Below are positions 6,584 to 12,467 of a DNA stretch of 12,467 bases, one piece after another. The stretch comes from an uncultured Parabacteroides sp. GTDB taxonomy: Bacteria > Bacteroidota > Bacteroidia > Bacteroidales > Tannerellaceae. The stretch is from NCBI GenBank assembly GCA_900547435.1, contig URGO01000094.1, positions 1 through 12,467 of the forward strand, in the 5' to 3' direction. The position numbers were made by a program, and so were the translations under genes. Below the pieces are notes generated by a model, which saw only the letters and a list, made by a program, of their open reading frames with translations, did no database searches and was not told the origin of the DNA. Each line of letters starts with the position of its first letter. Position 1 is the stretch's first letter.

Positions 6584-6619
6584 TGAGACACAGTGAGACG
6601 TGGTGAGACGCACTGAAAC
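6584..6619. repeat. Four TGAGAC-type repeats at 10-base spacing
   Basis: TGAGAC starts at 6584, 6594 and 6604, and TGAAAC follows at 6614, each exactly 10 bases after the last. The array ends 28 bases before the ATG of a gene whose product would carry four tandem DNA-binding units. It is a good candidate for the binding site of that protein (autoregulation, or control of excision), but binding is inferred. Confidence 0.6.
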
Positions 6620-6646
6620 AAAAATGGAGAAATAAACGGAGAAAAA

Positions 6647-7093
6647 ATGAGCAGTAACATCGAAATCCAAAAGAAATGTAAGTGGTGTGGGCAAATTTTT
6701 ATAGCTCGCAAAACGAGTACAAACTATTGTTCTCATAAATGCAATAATGCAGCTTACAAAGAACGAATTAGACAAGAGCGCATAGCCACTTATCAGAAAG
6801 AAATCTCAATAAACGCAGAAGAAACATCTATTGAGAACAAAGAGTTTTATACTCCACCCGAAGTCGCAAAGCTTTTGGGGATTAGTCGAGCCAGTATCTA
6901 TCGCTATATGGCAGAGAATATAATAAAGGCAGTTCAATTTAAAGGCAAAACATTAGTCAGAAGAAAAGATATAGAACTTCTGTTTGAAAATGCTGCCGAG
7001 TACAAAAAGAGAATACCCATAGAGAAAGCTCCCATCACCGACTTCTACACCACCGCCGAGGTCAAGGAGAAATACCATGTCAACGAATCATAG
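6647..7093 (+). CDS. N-terminal fragment of the multi-HTH protein
   Basis: The 148-residue product that would be made if the amber codon is not read through. It keeps the zinc finger, the first complete HTH unit and a cut second unit ending HVNES. GGAG stands 6 bases before the ATG, an unusually good Shine-Dalgarno match for this phylum. The phased TGAGAC array ends 28 bases upstream. It might still bind DNA through its single intact unit, possibly acting differently from the full protein. Confidence 0.6.
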   Translation: MSSNIEIQKKCKWCGQIFIARKTSTNYCSHKCNNAAYKERIRQERIATYQKEISINAEETSIENKEFYTPPEVAKLLGISRASIYRYMAENIIKAVQFKGKTLVRRKDIELLFENAAEYKKRIPIEKAPITDFYTTAEVKEKYHVNES

Positions 7094-7234
7094 AAATTCG
7101 TTATTGCCAAAAAGCATAACATTCCACGCACCTTCAATCGAGGTAAGACCTATTGGAGCAAGAAACATATTGATGCCTACTTTACCAAGAAAGCCCCTGA
7201 CCCGGATATCACCGAATGGTACAGCACGCAGGAA

Positions 7235-7546
7235 ATGCAGGAAAAGTTCGGCATGACTTTGTCCGCTATCTACACCTTTGCCTACAAAAACGCCATTCCA
7301 AAGAAGAAGGAAGGCATTATGGTGTATTACTCGAAAAAGCACGTGGACATTGCCAAAGGAATCGCCAAGCCGGAAGAAACGATGTACTATACCGTGGCAG
7401 AAGCAATGGAGAAGTTCAATCTCACGCGAGACCAGTTATACCACTACGTGAAGTGGCACCACGTATCTAAGGTAAAGAAAGGGAAATACACCTTCATAAG
7501 CAGGACTGAATTGGACAAACTCCTTGCCCCACCCAAAATAGAATAA
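7235..7546 (+). CDS. C-terminal fragment of the multi-HTH protein
   Basis: A 103-residue open frame that continues the broken gene. It begins at an internal ATG within HTH unit 3 and contains the rest of unit 3 and all of unit 4 (YYTVAEAMEKFNLTRDQLYHYV). Whether it is ever translated alone is unknown. I see no promoter or obvious ribosome-binding site before it, so it is best treated as the remnant of the upstream gene. Confidence 0.4.
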   Translation: MQEKFGMTLSAIYTFAYKNAIPKKKEGIMVYYSKKHVDIAKGIAKPEETMYYTVAEAMEKFNLTRDQLYHYVKWHHVSKVKKGKYTFISRTELDKLLAPPKIE

Positions 7547-7573
7547 CGATTTTCCGGTTATCGTCCGGTGATG

Positions 7574-7604
7574 TTGTTCGCCATTATATCACCCAGTTTC
7601 TTTG
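7574..7604 (+). promoter_or_regulatory. Possible promoter of the recombinase gene
   Basis: TTG at 7574-7576 is followed after exactly 20 bases by TTTCTTTG at 7597-7604, one mismatch from TAnnTTTG. The predicted start would lie about 30 bases before the ATG at 7643. A short dyad (TTTGT at 7601-7605 and ACAAA at 7613-7617) overlaps it and might be an operator. Confidence 0.4.
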
Positions 7605-7642
7605 TGCCCAAAACAAATGTAAAACTCTAAATATCATCAGTT

Positions 7643-8749
7643 ATGAATCACACCTGTACAAAAGTGACCGTTCGCCAAAGAGCGATTCGCAATGACCGTA
7701 TTTCTTTGTATCTGGATTATTATCCGGCAGTACGCAACCCCGAAACGATGCAGATGAGCCGCAGGGAATACCTTGGCATCTACCTCTATGCCCATCCCAA
7801 AAACGAAATGGAACGGGCATTCAATAATGAGATGCTGAATAAAGCGGAAGCCATCCGATGTATCCGTGTGCAATCCCTTATCAACGAAGAGTTCGGCTTC
7901 TTGGACAAGACCAAGCAAAAAGCCGATTTTCTTGCCTACTTCAAAAAGATGTGTCGCACCAAAGATGAGAAGTGGACTTTCGTGTATCAGCATTTCTATA
8001 ACTTCGTCAAGGGCAAATGTACCTTCGGTGAAGTGAACGTGGATTTGTGCAAGCGTTTCCGCGAATACCTGTTGAACGCCAAGCAACTCAAACACTCTGA
8101 CCGTCCCATTTCGCTCAATTCAGCTTCCGGCTACTACTCCACCTTCCGAGGATTGCTGAAAATTGCTTATCGTGACAAATGGATTCGTGAGAACATCAAC
8201 GATTTCTTGGATAAGATTGAGCCGGAGGATGTGAAAAAGGAATATCTGACACTGGATGAAGTCAAGCTTCTTGCAGCCACTCCCTGCGACATCCCCGTAC
8301 TCAAAGCGGCTTCTCTTTTCGCCTGCCTGACTGGTTTGCGCATCAGTGACATTCTGAAACTGCAATGGGAAGATCTCGAAATTGCACCCGACCAAGGCTA
8401 TTGCTTGCGCATCCGTACACAAAAGACACAGACGGAAGCGACACTCCCTATCAGCAACGAAGCATACGAATTGTGTGGAACACCCGGCACGGGAAAAGTA
8501 TTCAAGGGATTACAACGAAGCATGACGCAACATCCATTAAAGAAATGGATTAAGAAAGCCGGAATCAATAAGCACATCAGTTTTCACTGTTTCCGCCACT
8601 CCTATGCCGTAATCCAAATTTCTTTAGGCACAGATATCTACACCGTTTCCAAGATGCTCACGCATAAAAATGTGTCCACGACCCAAATCTACGCGGATTT
8701 GATAAATACAAAGAAGCGCGAAACAGCTAATAAAATATCGCTCAAATAA
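7643..8749 (+). CDS. Tyrosine recombinase (element integrase)
   Basis: A site-specific DNA integrase of 368 residues that should carry out integration and excision of this element. The N-terminal part (to about residue 100) resembles the arm-DNA-binding domain of Bacteroidetes integrases. A SAM-like core-binding domain follows (about 105-190), then the catalytic domain. All catalytic residues are present: R233 in TGLRISD, K261 in TQKTQTE, H315 and R318 in HCFRHSYAV, H341 in LTHKNV, and the nucleophile Y350 in TQIYADL. The gene is therefore apparently intact, unlike its upstream neighbour. It is followed after 10 bases by the RhuM-like gene, and the two share a terminator. The large minus-strand frame at 7637-8095 is its shadow. 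Confidence 0.95.
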   Translation: MNHTCTKVTVRQRAIRNDRISLYLDYYPAVRNPETMQMSRREYLGIYLYAHPKNEMERAFNNEMLNKAEAIRCIRVQSLINEEFGFLDKTKQKADFLAYFKKMCRTKDEKWTFVYQHFYNFVKGKCTFGEVNVDLCKRFREYLLNAKQLKHSDRPISLNSASGYYSTFRGLLKIAYRDKWIRENINDFLDKIEPEDVKKEYLTLDEVKLLAATPCDIPVLKAASLFACLTGLRISDILKLQWEDLEIAPDQGYCLRIRTQKTQTEATLPISNEAYELCGTPGTGKVFKGLQRSMTQHPLKKWIKKAGINKHISFHCFRHSYAVIQISLGTDIYTVSKMLTHKNVSTTQIYADLINTKKRETANKISLK

Positions 8750-8759
8750 AGACAAACTT

Positions 8760-9125
8760 ATGAAACGAGGAATCATATATAACAACGGCTATTCCATCAT
8801 AATCCCAAATGATGAAATTTGGATGACTTCTTGGGAGATAGCAGACCTGTTCTATGTAACACCTGTCTCCATCAATCATGCTATCAAACGTATTCTGAAA
8901 GAGGAAGTTCTTATTGAATCTCAGATACACCGATATATTTGTTTAGAGAACGGGAATCATGCAGATGTATATAACATGGAGATGGTCATTGCCCTATCTT
9001 TCCGTTTTGACACAGGACATTCCATATTGTTCCGAAGATGGCTGATACAAAAAACATCCACTCCAAACCGTTCTAAAATACCGATACTCATTCCCCTATC
9101 CGGAAAGAAACAACACTTTTGCTGA
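8760..9125 (+). CDS. Short RhuM-like protein
   Basis: A 121-residue protein that matches the N-terminal domain of the RhuM (virulence RhuM / Fic-associated) family. The EIWMTSWEIADLFYVTPVSI segment (19-38) corresponds to the family's helix-turn-helix-like VWLTQKQMAELF. A middle region ends in YNMEMVIALSFRFDTGHSILFRRWL (71-95), corresponding to the FYNLDMIISVGYRV..FRIWA block. RhuM proteins are usually around 330 residues, so this is a stand-alone first domain, either naturally short or truncated; the last 25 residues have no recognisable similarity. The molecular role of RhuM is not established. The domain looks DNA-binding, and its place 10 bases after the integrase suggests a link to recombination or its control. 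A terminator follows. Confidence 0.65.
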   Translation: MKRGIIYNNGYSIIIPNDEIWMTSWEIADLFYVTPVSINHAIKRILKEEVLIESQIHRYICLENGNHADVYNMEMVIALSFRFDTGHSILFRRWLIQKTSTPNRSKIPILIPLSGKKQHFC

Positions 9126-9139
9126 TATAATAACCCTGT

Positions 9140-9174
9140 AAAGCCCGATTTGGTCCAGCCATTTCGGGCTTTTT
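9140..9174 (+). terminator. Rho-independent terminator of the integrase operon
   Basis: A 9-base perfect stem (9140-9148 with 9164-9172) has a T-T internal loop, then an inner TGG/CCA stem with a 5-base loop, and ends in a T tract (five T at 9170-9174). It lies 14 bases after the stop codon of the RhuM-like gene. Confidence 0.88.
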
Positions 9175-9176
9175 AA

Positions 9177-9380
9177 TGCCCTTCTCAAGAAAATCATTAC
9201 CTACTATGTACATACTATATAATTGCCTTGCCAGCTATTCCACATTTTTGTGCATGGATTAGCCAAGCAATCATTCTTGTGGCAGCTTATGTCTTAGTTA
9301 ATAACGCCAAACGCTGCCACGACAGAGTGAATCGATTGGGACTCGTTCATACCGATATACTTTTGCAGGCAAACAATTAA
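9177..9380 (+). pseudogene. Possible remnant of a DUF805-type membrane protein gene
   Basis: One frame is open for 67 codons from just after an in-frame TAA (9174-9176) to TAA at 9378-9380, but contains no ATG. It encodes a hydrophobic segment (AWISQAIILVAAYVLV) followed directly by AKRCHDR at 9306-9326. That join recalls the last membrane helix and A-(K/R)-R-x-H-D motif of DUF805 proteins; the SGW that normally follows is absent. A fragment of a decayed gene is the simplest reading, but chance is possible. The promoter of the next operon lies inside it. Confidence 0.3.
9336..9365 (+). promoter_or_regulatory. Promoter of the second element operon
   Basis: TTG at 9336-9338 and TACTTTTG at 9358-9365 are 19 bases apart, a full match to the Bacteroidetes promoter pattern. 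The predicted start lies about 20 bases before the ATG at 9392. It probably drives the genes from 9392 to beyond the right edge. Confidence 0.7.
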
Positions 9381-9391
9381 AATTGATAAAT

Positions 9392-10093
9392 ATGAAGACA
9401 AAGAAATTGGAAAAACAAACGCTGACATGGTTAGTATTCAGCGCAAATGTAATTATTGGTGCAATGGCACGACAAATGGTGCTCCATCATGGACTTGACG
9501 CATTTAATGGCTATGTGGCATTTATGGTCTGTACCCTGATGCTTACGGCCATTTATATCAACCTGCAAGAGTTATTCAAGAAAACTCTTTCTCCTTTCTT
9601 TGAAACCCTGTTTATGAAATTCCCGAATTATGGGAAGAAGGGCAAGGTTGAAATAGAGGATAAAGAAACGACAGAAGAAGAATCTAGGACCAAAGAGACG
9701 GACACAAATCCTCCACCCAGTATGGACTATGCACAAATCCGGCTATCGGCTATGAAAGCCAAAGAACAAGCCGAGCAAGAAAAGCTCACTACAGTCCTGA
9801 CCTACACACGCGAATCTTTTGCACCCTATATGAAAGAAGAGGACTTGAACATTCTTTGCAAATACATTTGTCTGTTCCATGCGGACAAGGATATTCCAAA
9901 GGTTGTACGTACCGTCAAGGTGGACTCAGCCATCCGAACCATTGACCTGATGCACTTCGGATGGAATATCGGCTATCAGTTCTCAAAGAGTGGAATCCAA
10001 ATAGCGACTTTCATCAAACGTGTATTTGCAGAAGCGTTGAAAGACATTGAAAAGCATATTACGATTGGAAGGAAAGTGTACTATCAAGATTGA
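9392..10093 (+). CDS. Two-helix membrane protein of unknown function
   Basis: I do not recognise this 233-residue protein. Two hydrophobic segments at about residues 11-31 and 40-58 would anchor it in the inner membrane as a hairpin with a short loop. A highly charged, glutamate-rich linker (about 84-110) ends in PPPS. A soluble C-terminal domain follows (about 112-233), with a helical, lysine/glutamate-rich start, FHADKDIP near 162-169 and a basic end. The ATG at 9392 is preferred to the TTG at 9383. It is the first gene after a good promoter and stands upstream of replication-type genes. A role in anchoring replication or transfer proteins at the membrane is possible but unsupported. Confidence 0.75.
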   Translation: MKTKKLEKQTLTWLVFSANVIIGAMARQMVLHHGLDAFNGYVAFMVCTLMLTAIYINLQELFKKTLSPFFETLFMKFPNYGKKGKVEIEDKETTEEESRTKETDTNPPPSMDYAQIRLSAMKAKEQAEQEKLTTVLTYTRESFAPYMKEEDLNILCKYICLFHADKDIPKVVRTVKVDSAIRTIDLMHFGWNIGYQFSKSGIQIATFIKRVFAEALKDIEKHITIGRKVYYQD

Positions 10094-10145
10094 CACCACC
10101 TTGAAGCAATCTTCCTAATTCAGAAACCACTAAATCCAACGTAAT

Positions 10146-10517
10146 ATGATGCAGAATGAGAAAACAATCACCTTTGATAAGCTACCCGAAGCGGTAGGTT
10201 ATCTGACCGAACAGGTCATTGAATTGAAAAAGATGGTGTCGGAGTTGAAACCGTCACCGTCCGAAAAGCGTGTGCTGATTGAAATCGAAGATGCCTGCCG
10301 CATTATCCACAAGGCAAAAGCCACGATTTATACATTAGTACGGAAAGGCATATTGCCAGCTTACAAAAAAGGTAAGAAACTCTACTTCTATGAGGATGAA
10401 CTCCTGACATGGGTTGAAAATGGACGGAAGAAAACTTCGGAACAGAATTATGACGAGGTGTTGGCAAATATGCAAAATGGAATACGCCGCAAACCTAAGC
10501 ACCGCACAAGCTTTTAA
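10146..10517 (+). CDS. Small helix-turn-helix (excisionase-like) protein
   Basis: A 123-residue DNA-binding protein. The N-terminal third is helical and may form a coiled coil (LTEQVIELKKMVSELK). An HTH_17/MerR-type unit follows, with the order LIEIEDACRIIHKAKATIYTLVRKGILPAYKKGKKLYF and a wing ending in a tryptophan (LLTWVENGRKK). The C-terminus is basic. Proteins of this kind are common before replication and mobilisation genes in Bacteroidetes elements, where some act as excision or regulatory factors. The single HTH is related to those repeated four times in the broken upstream gene, but has its own N-terminus. The next ATG lies 11 bases after the stop. Two ATGs overlap at the start (10146 and 10149). 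Confidence 0.85.
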   Translation: MMQNEKTITFDKLPEAVGYLTEQVIELKKMVSELKPSPSEKRVLIEIEDACRIIHKAKATIYTLVRKGILPAYKKGKKLYFYEDELLTWVENGRKKTSEQNYDEVLANMQNGIRRKPKHRTSF

Positions 10518-10528
10518 TTTTTTTGACA

Positions 10529-11905
10529 ATGGAAAAGAAAACGATTGACCCAATGCTGATGGTAGACAAAGCCATTGATATGAGCATGAAGCTGGCAGGT
10601 ACCGAGTTTCCCGTCAGTATCTTTCCGAGCCGCATTCAGCGTATCATACGAGAGGTACATGAATGCCACAGCTATCCTACGGACTATATTGCCGCCTCTA
10701 TTCTTACAGCCATCGCAGTAGGAATCGGGAATACCCATCTTGTTCAAATCAAACAAGGTTGGCATGAAAGTCCTATCCTCTATATGGCATTGATAGGCAG
10801 ACCGGGTGCGAATAAAAGCCATCCGCTCAGCTTCGCCATGAAGCCATTCCTTGATTTTGATTACCAGCAGAATCAGGAATACGAAAAAGCGTATGCCGAG
10901 TATGAACGACAGATGTGCATGAGCCGGAAAGAACGGACGGAAAACGGATATGAGCAATTTCCAATGGAACCCGTCCGCAGACGTTTCCTTGTATCGGACG
11001 TTACACCCGAAGGACTGAGTCTTATCCACGCACAGAACAAGCGTGGACTCTGCCTGTGGGCAGACGAGTTGTCCGCATGGTTCAAGAACTTTAACCGATA
11101 CAACAACGGTTCGGAAGAACAGTTCTGGCTTTCGGTTTTCAGTGCAAAGACAACCATTTCCGACCGTAAGAGCGCAAAGAGTTCCATCTTTATCAAGCGT
11201 CCGTACATATCGGTCATTGGTACGATTCAGAAGAAGATTTTGGGTGAATTGGCAAAAGGAGAGCGCTCAAGCAACGGATTCATTGACCGCATTCTTTTCG
11301 TGATGCCCAATCTCCAACAGAAAGCCCGTTGGAATGATAAGGAACTGCCTGCCAATATTGAACAGGAATGGTACGCCATCATTGACAAGTTTATCTGCTT
11401 GGAATGCAATTACAACGACAAGGGAGAAGTTGAACCGTATATCCTGCACTTTGATGAAGAGGCAAAGAAACGGCTATATGAATGGCAGCATCGTTTCTCA
11501 GAATTATGCGACCGTGAAGGGAATGACACGATTGTCAGCATTTATTGCAAGCTGGAAATATACATCATCCGTTTCTGTCTGATTATTCAACTGGCACGGT
11601 GGACTTGTGGTGAATGTGATAAAACCCACATTGACTTGCTGACTGTGGAACGTGCCATACGGCTGACGGAGTATTTCAAGGAGTCCGCTTTGAGCGTACA
11701 ACACATAATCAGCGAAGTGGTATTGAATAGCCAGCAACAAACCATTGTCGGCCAGCTTCCCTGTACGTTCACCACGGCACAGGCGACACATATTGCAGAA
11801 CAGAATGGCATGAAGGAACGTACTCTGCAACGGTTCCTGAACGACAACATCGGCATTCTGTTCCGCAAAGAGAAACATGGAGAATACTCAAAGATTAACC
11901 CGTGA
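10529..11905 (+). CDS. DUF3987 P-loop ATPase, replication-associated
   Basis: A 458-residue protein of the DUF3987 family, found mostly on plasmids, phages and integrative elements. A Walker A motif GRPGANKS (90-97, lysine K96) and a Walker B-like LCLWADE (174-180) mark an ATPase core. PYISVIGTIQ (225-234) and GFIDRILFVMP (250-260) are the family's later motifs, with R254 a possible arginine finger. The C-terminal region (TAQATHIAEQNGMKERTLQRFL) looks like a winged helix. A helicase-like role in element replication is inferred from the fold and from the primase-like gene that follows. The frame extends to a TTG at 10523, but the ATG at 10529 fits better. It is probably cotranscribed with the HTH gene before it and ends in a 64-base dyad. 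Confidence 0.88.
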   Translation: MEKKTIDPMLMVDKAIDMSMKLAGTEFPVSIFPSRIQRIIREVHECHSYPTDYIAASILTAIAVGIGNTHLVQIKQGWHESPILYMALIGRPGANKSHPLSFAMKPFLDFDYQQNQEYEKAYAEYERQMCMSRKERTENGYEQFPMEPVRRRFLVSDVTPEGLSLIHAQNKRGLCLWADELSAWFKNFNRYNNGSEEQFWLSVFSAKTTISDRKSAKSSIFIKRPYISVIGTIQKKILGELAKGERSSNGFIDRILFVMPNLQQKARWNDKELPANIEQEWYAIIDKFICLECNYNDKGEVEPYILHFDEEAKKRLYEWQHRFSELCDREGNDTIVSIYCKLEIYIIRFCLIIQLARWTCGECDKTHIDLLTVERAIRLTEYFKESALSVQHIISEVVLNSQQQTIVGQLPCTFTTAQATHIAEQNGMKERTLQRFLNDNIGILFRKEKHGEYSKINP

Positions 11906-11965
11906 CGTTTTTGTCGCTTTTGACACTTTCAACCTTGAAAACGACAATAGTGACAATAACGACAC
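11902..11965. repeat. 64-base imperfect dyad between DUF3987 and the primase-like gene
   Basis: The left half (11902-11933) and the reverse complement of the right half (11934-11965) agree at 24 of 32 positions, all around one centre. The inner TTTCAA/TTGAAA and outer TTGTCG/CGACAA are perfect, and one further position is a G-T pair. The right half also shows GACAATA-like units at 9-base spacing (11942, 11951, 11960). It begins on the DUF3987 stop codon and ends 19 bases before the next ATG. It could be an origin, an operator or an attenuating hairpin. Confidence 0.6.
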
Positions 11966-11984
11966 ACATAAAAGAACTGAAACA

Positions 11985-12467
11985 ATGACGGCACATAGAT
12001 TTATATTAGAGCCATACAAAGGTATTGCCACCAGACATACGTGTCCTGCCTGCCATCGCAAGAGGTGTTTCTCTCGATATGTCGATACGGAGAAACAAAT
12101 ATCCTTCCCCGACCATGTAGGGCGGTGCGACCATGAACAGAAGTGCGGTTATCATTTCACGCCGCGGAATTATTTTGATGAAAAACCTGAAGCGAAACAA
12201 ATGTTGCTTGAAAAAGGTTCTTCGTCAGTTCTGCCGAAACCAGGTGAGATAAAGACAACTCCTACTTCTTTCATCAACGAAGAAATAGTCAAGCGGTCTT
12301 TGAAATGCTATAAAACGAATAAGCTGTATCAGTTTCTGGCCTCCCAATTTGGAGAATCATCTGCCATGAGCCTTATGAAAAAGTATCGCGTCGGTTCATC
12401 CAGATATTGGGATGGAGCAACCGTGTTTTGGCAGATTGACCACAACAACCAAGTTCGTACAGGCAAG
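11985..12467 (+). CDS. Zinc-finger primase-like protein (DUF6371-type), N-terminal part
   Basis: The frame is open from the ATG at 11985 to the window edge, giving the first 161 residues. It begins with a zinc-ribbon: CPACHRKRCF near residues 20-29 and CDHEQKCGYHF near 49-59, with the conserved GR-C-D-H-E step. This is followed by a charged linker and a segment with YWDGATVFWQID. It matches the N-terminus of proteins that accompany DUF3987 ATPases on Bacteroidetes elements and are annotated DUF6371 or toprim/primase-like; I name the family from memory. The catalytic toprim-like part would lie outside the window. With the ATPase it probably forms the element's replication initiation module, comparable to the primase of NBU1. 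Confidence 0.75.
   Translation, partial: MTAHRFILEPYKGIATRHTCPACHRKRCFSRYVDTEKQISFPDHVGRCDHEQKCGYHFTPRNYFDEKPEAKQMLLEKGSSSVLPKPGEIKTTPTSFINEEIVKRSLKCYKTNKLYQFLASQFGESSAMSLMKKYRVGSSRYWDGATVFWQIDHNNQVRTGK

Larger units (their letters stand above)
6647..7546 (+). pseudogene. Zinc-finger protein with four tandem HTH units, split by an amber codon
   Basis: Both halves lie in one frame and are separated only by a TAG at 7091-7093; read through, the gene has 299 codons. A zinc-finger motif (C11, C14, C28, C32) and a basic stretch come first. Four similar units of about 50 residues follow, near 67-114, 133-180, 190-237 and 248-295. Each opens with (F/W/Y)Y(T/S)xxE, continues into a MerR/HTH_17-like helix-turn-helix, and ends in a K-G/Y-x-x-KK wing. 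The stop falls in the recognition helix of unit 2. At that position units 1, 3 and 4 have S, A and Q, so a CAG-to-TAG change is the simplest origin. It precedes the recombinase gene and probably controlled it or excision. The DNA between the halves (7094-7234) still encodes convincing unit-2 sequence, so the break is recent. Confidence 0.75.
6401..12467 (+). mobile_element. Integrative, probably mobilisable, element (left part)
   Basis: Everything from after mnmE to the window edge is accessory DNA. It carries a multi-HTH protein gene (broken), a tyrosine recombinase, a RhuM-like protein, a small HTH protein, a DUF3987 ATPase and a zinc-finger primase-like protein. This set is typical of Bacteroidetes mobilisable units and resembles the recombinase-to-primase part of NBU elements, as I know them. 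The exact left end is unresolved within about 6383-6646; the start given is the base after mnmE. No relaxase, coupling protein or cargo gene is in the window, so calling it mobilisable rests on gene company. The right end is outside. Confidence 0.75.

Noticed and set aside
6521..6619. A CRISPR array
   Set aside because: The repeat units are only 5-6 bases with 10-11 base periods and no spacers; they look like protein-binding sites instead.
6624..6635. Three-codon upstream frame (ATG GAG AAA TAA) before the multi-HTH gene
   Set aside because: Too short to distinguish from chance, with no ribosome-binding site of its own.
7091..7093. Programmed recoding of the amber codon (pyrrolysine or similar)
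   Set aside because: No recoding signal or accessory genes are visible, and one point mutation explains the sequence more simply.
7637..8095. 152-residue minus-strand reading frame
   Set aside because: It lies over the integrase gene in the opposite direction and has no family similarity; a shadow frame.

Overview
This window looks like a chromosome segment of a member of the Bacteroidales. Three things point there: promoter motifs of the Bacteroides type (TTG, about 20 bases, then TAnnTTTG), an ssrA tag peptide ending NYALAA, and mobile-element genes of a kind common in gut Bacteroidales. The tag GENNYALAA is the form I recall from Porphyromonas rather than Bacteroides fragilis. Parabacteroides or a relative is therefore a reasonable guess, but not one I can prove.

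Positions 1-6400 look like ordinary core chromosome. They hold the 3' end of gap (GAPDH) with a strong terminator, then queD-queE on the minus strand (two steps of 7-deazaguanine/queuosine synthesis). Next come fsr-ogt on the plus strand (a fosmidomycin-resistance-type efflux pump overlapping a DNA alkyl-repair methyltransferase), the tmRNA gene ssrA with its own promoter and long leader, a DUF362/ferredoxin-type iron-sulfur protein, and mnmE (tRNA wobble-uridine modification GTPase).

From just after mnmE to the right edge the content changes to an integrative, probably mobilisable, element that continues past the window. Its left end lies between about 6383 and 6646. That stretch contains the mnmE terminator, a dyad over the mnmE stop codon, an array of TTGT(A) repeats at 11-base spacing, an 8-base inverted repeat and an array of TGAGAC repeats at 10-base spacing. 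The first element gene encodes a zinc-finger protein with four tandem helix-turn-helix units, split by a single in-frame amber codon. A complete tyrosine recombinase follows, co-oriented with a short RhuM-like protein and closed by a terminator.

A second transcription unit starts from a good promoter inside what may be a DUF805-type gene remnant. It encodes a two-helix membrane protein of unknown role, a small helix-turn-helix protein, a DUF3987 P-loop ATPase and the start of a zinc-finger primase-like protein. A 64-base imperfect dyad separates the last two. The layout (recombinase, directionality/regulatory HTH proteins, replication proteins) recalls NBU-type mobilisable units; relaxase and cargo genes, if present, lie beyond the right edge.

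The most unusual features are the two helically phased repeat arrays directly before the amber-broken four-HTH gene, and the large dyad between the two replication-type genes.
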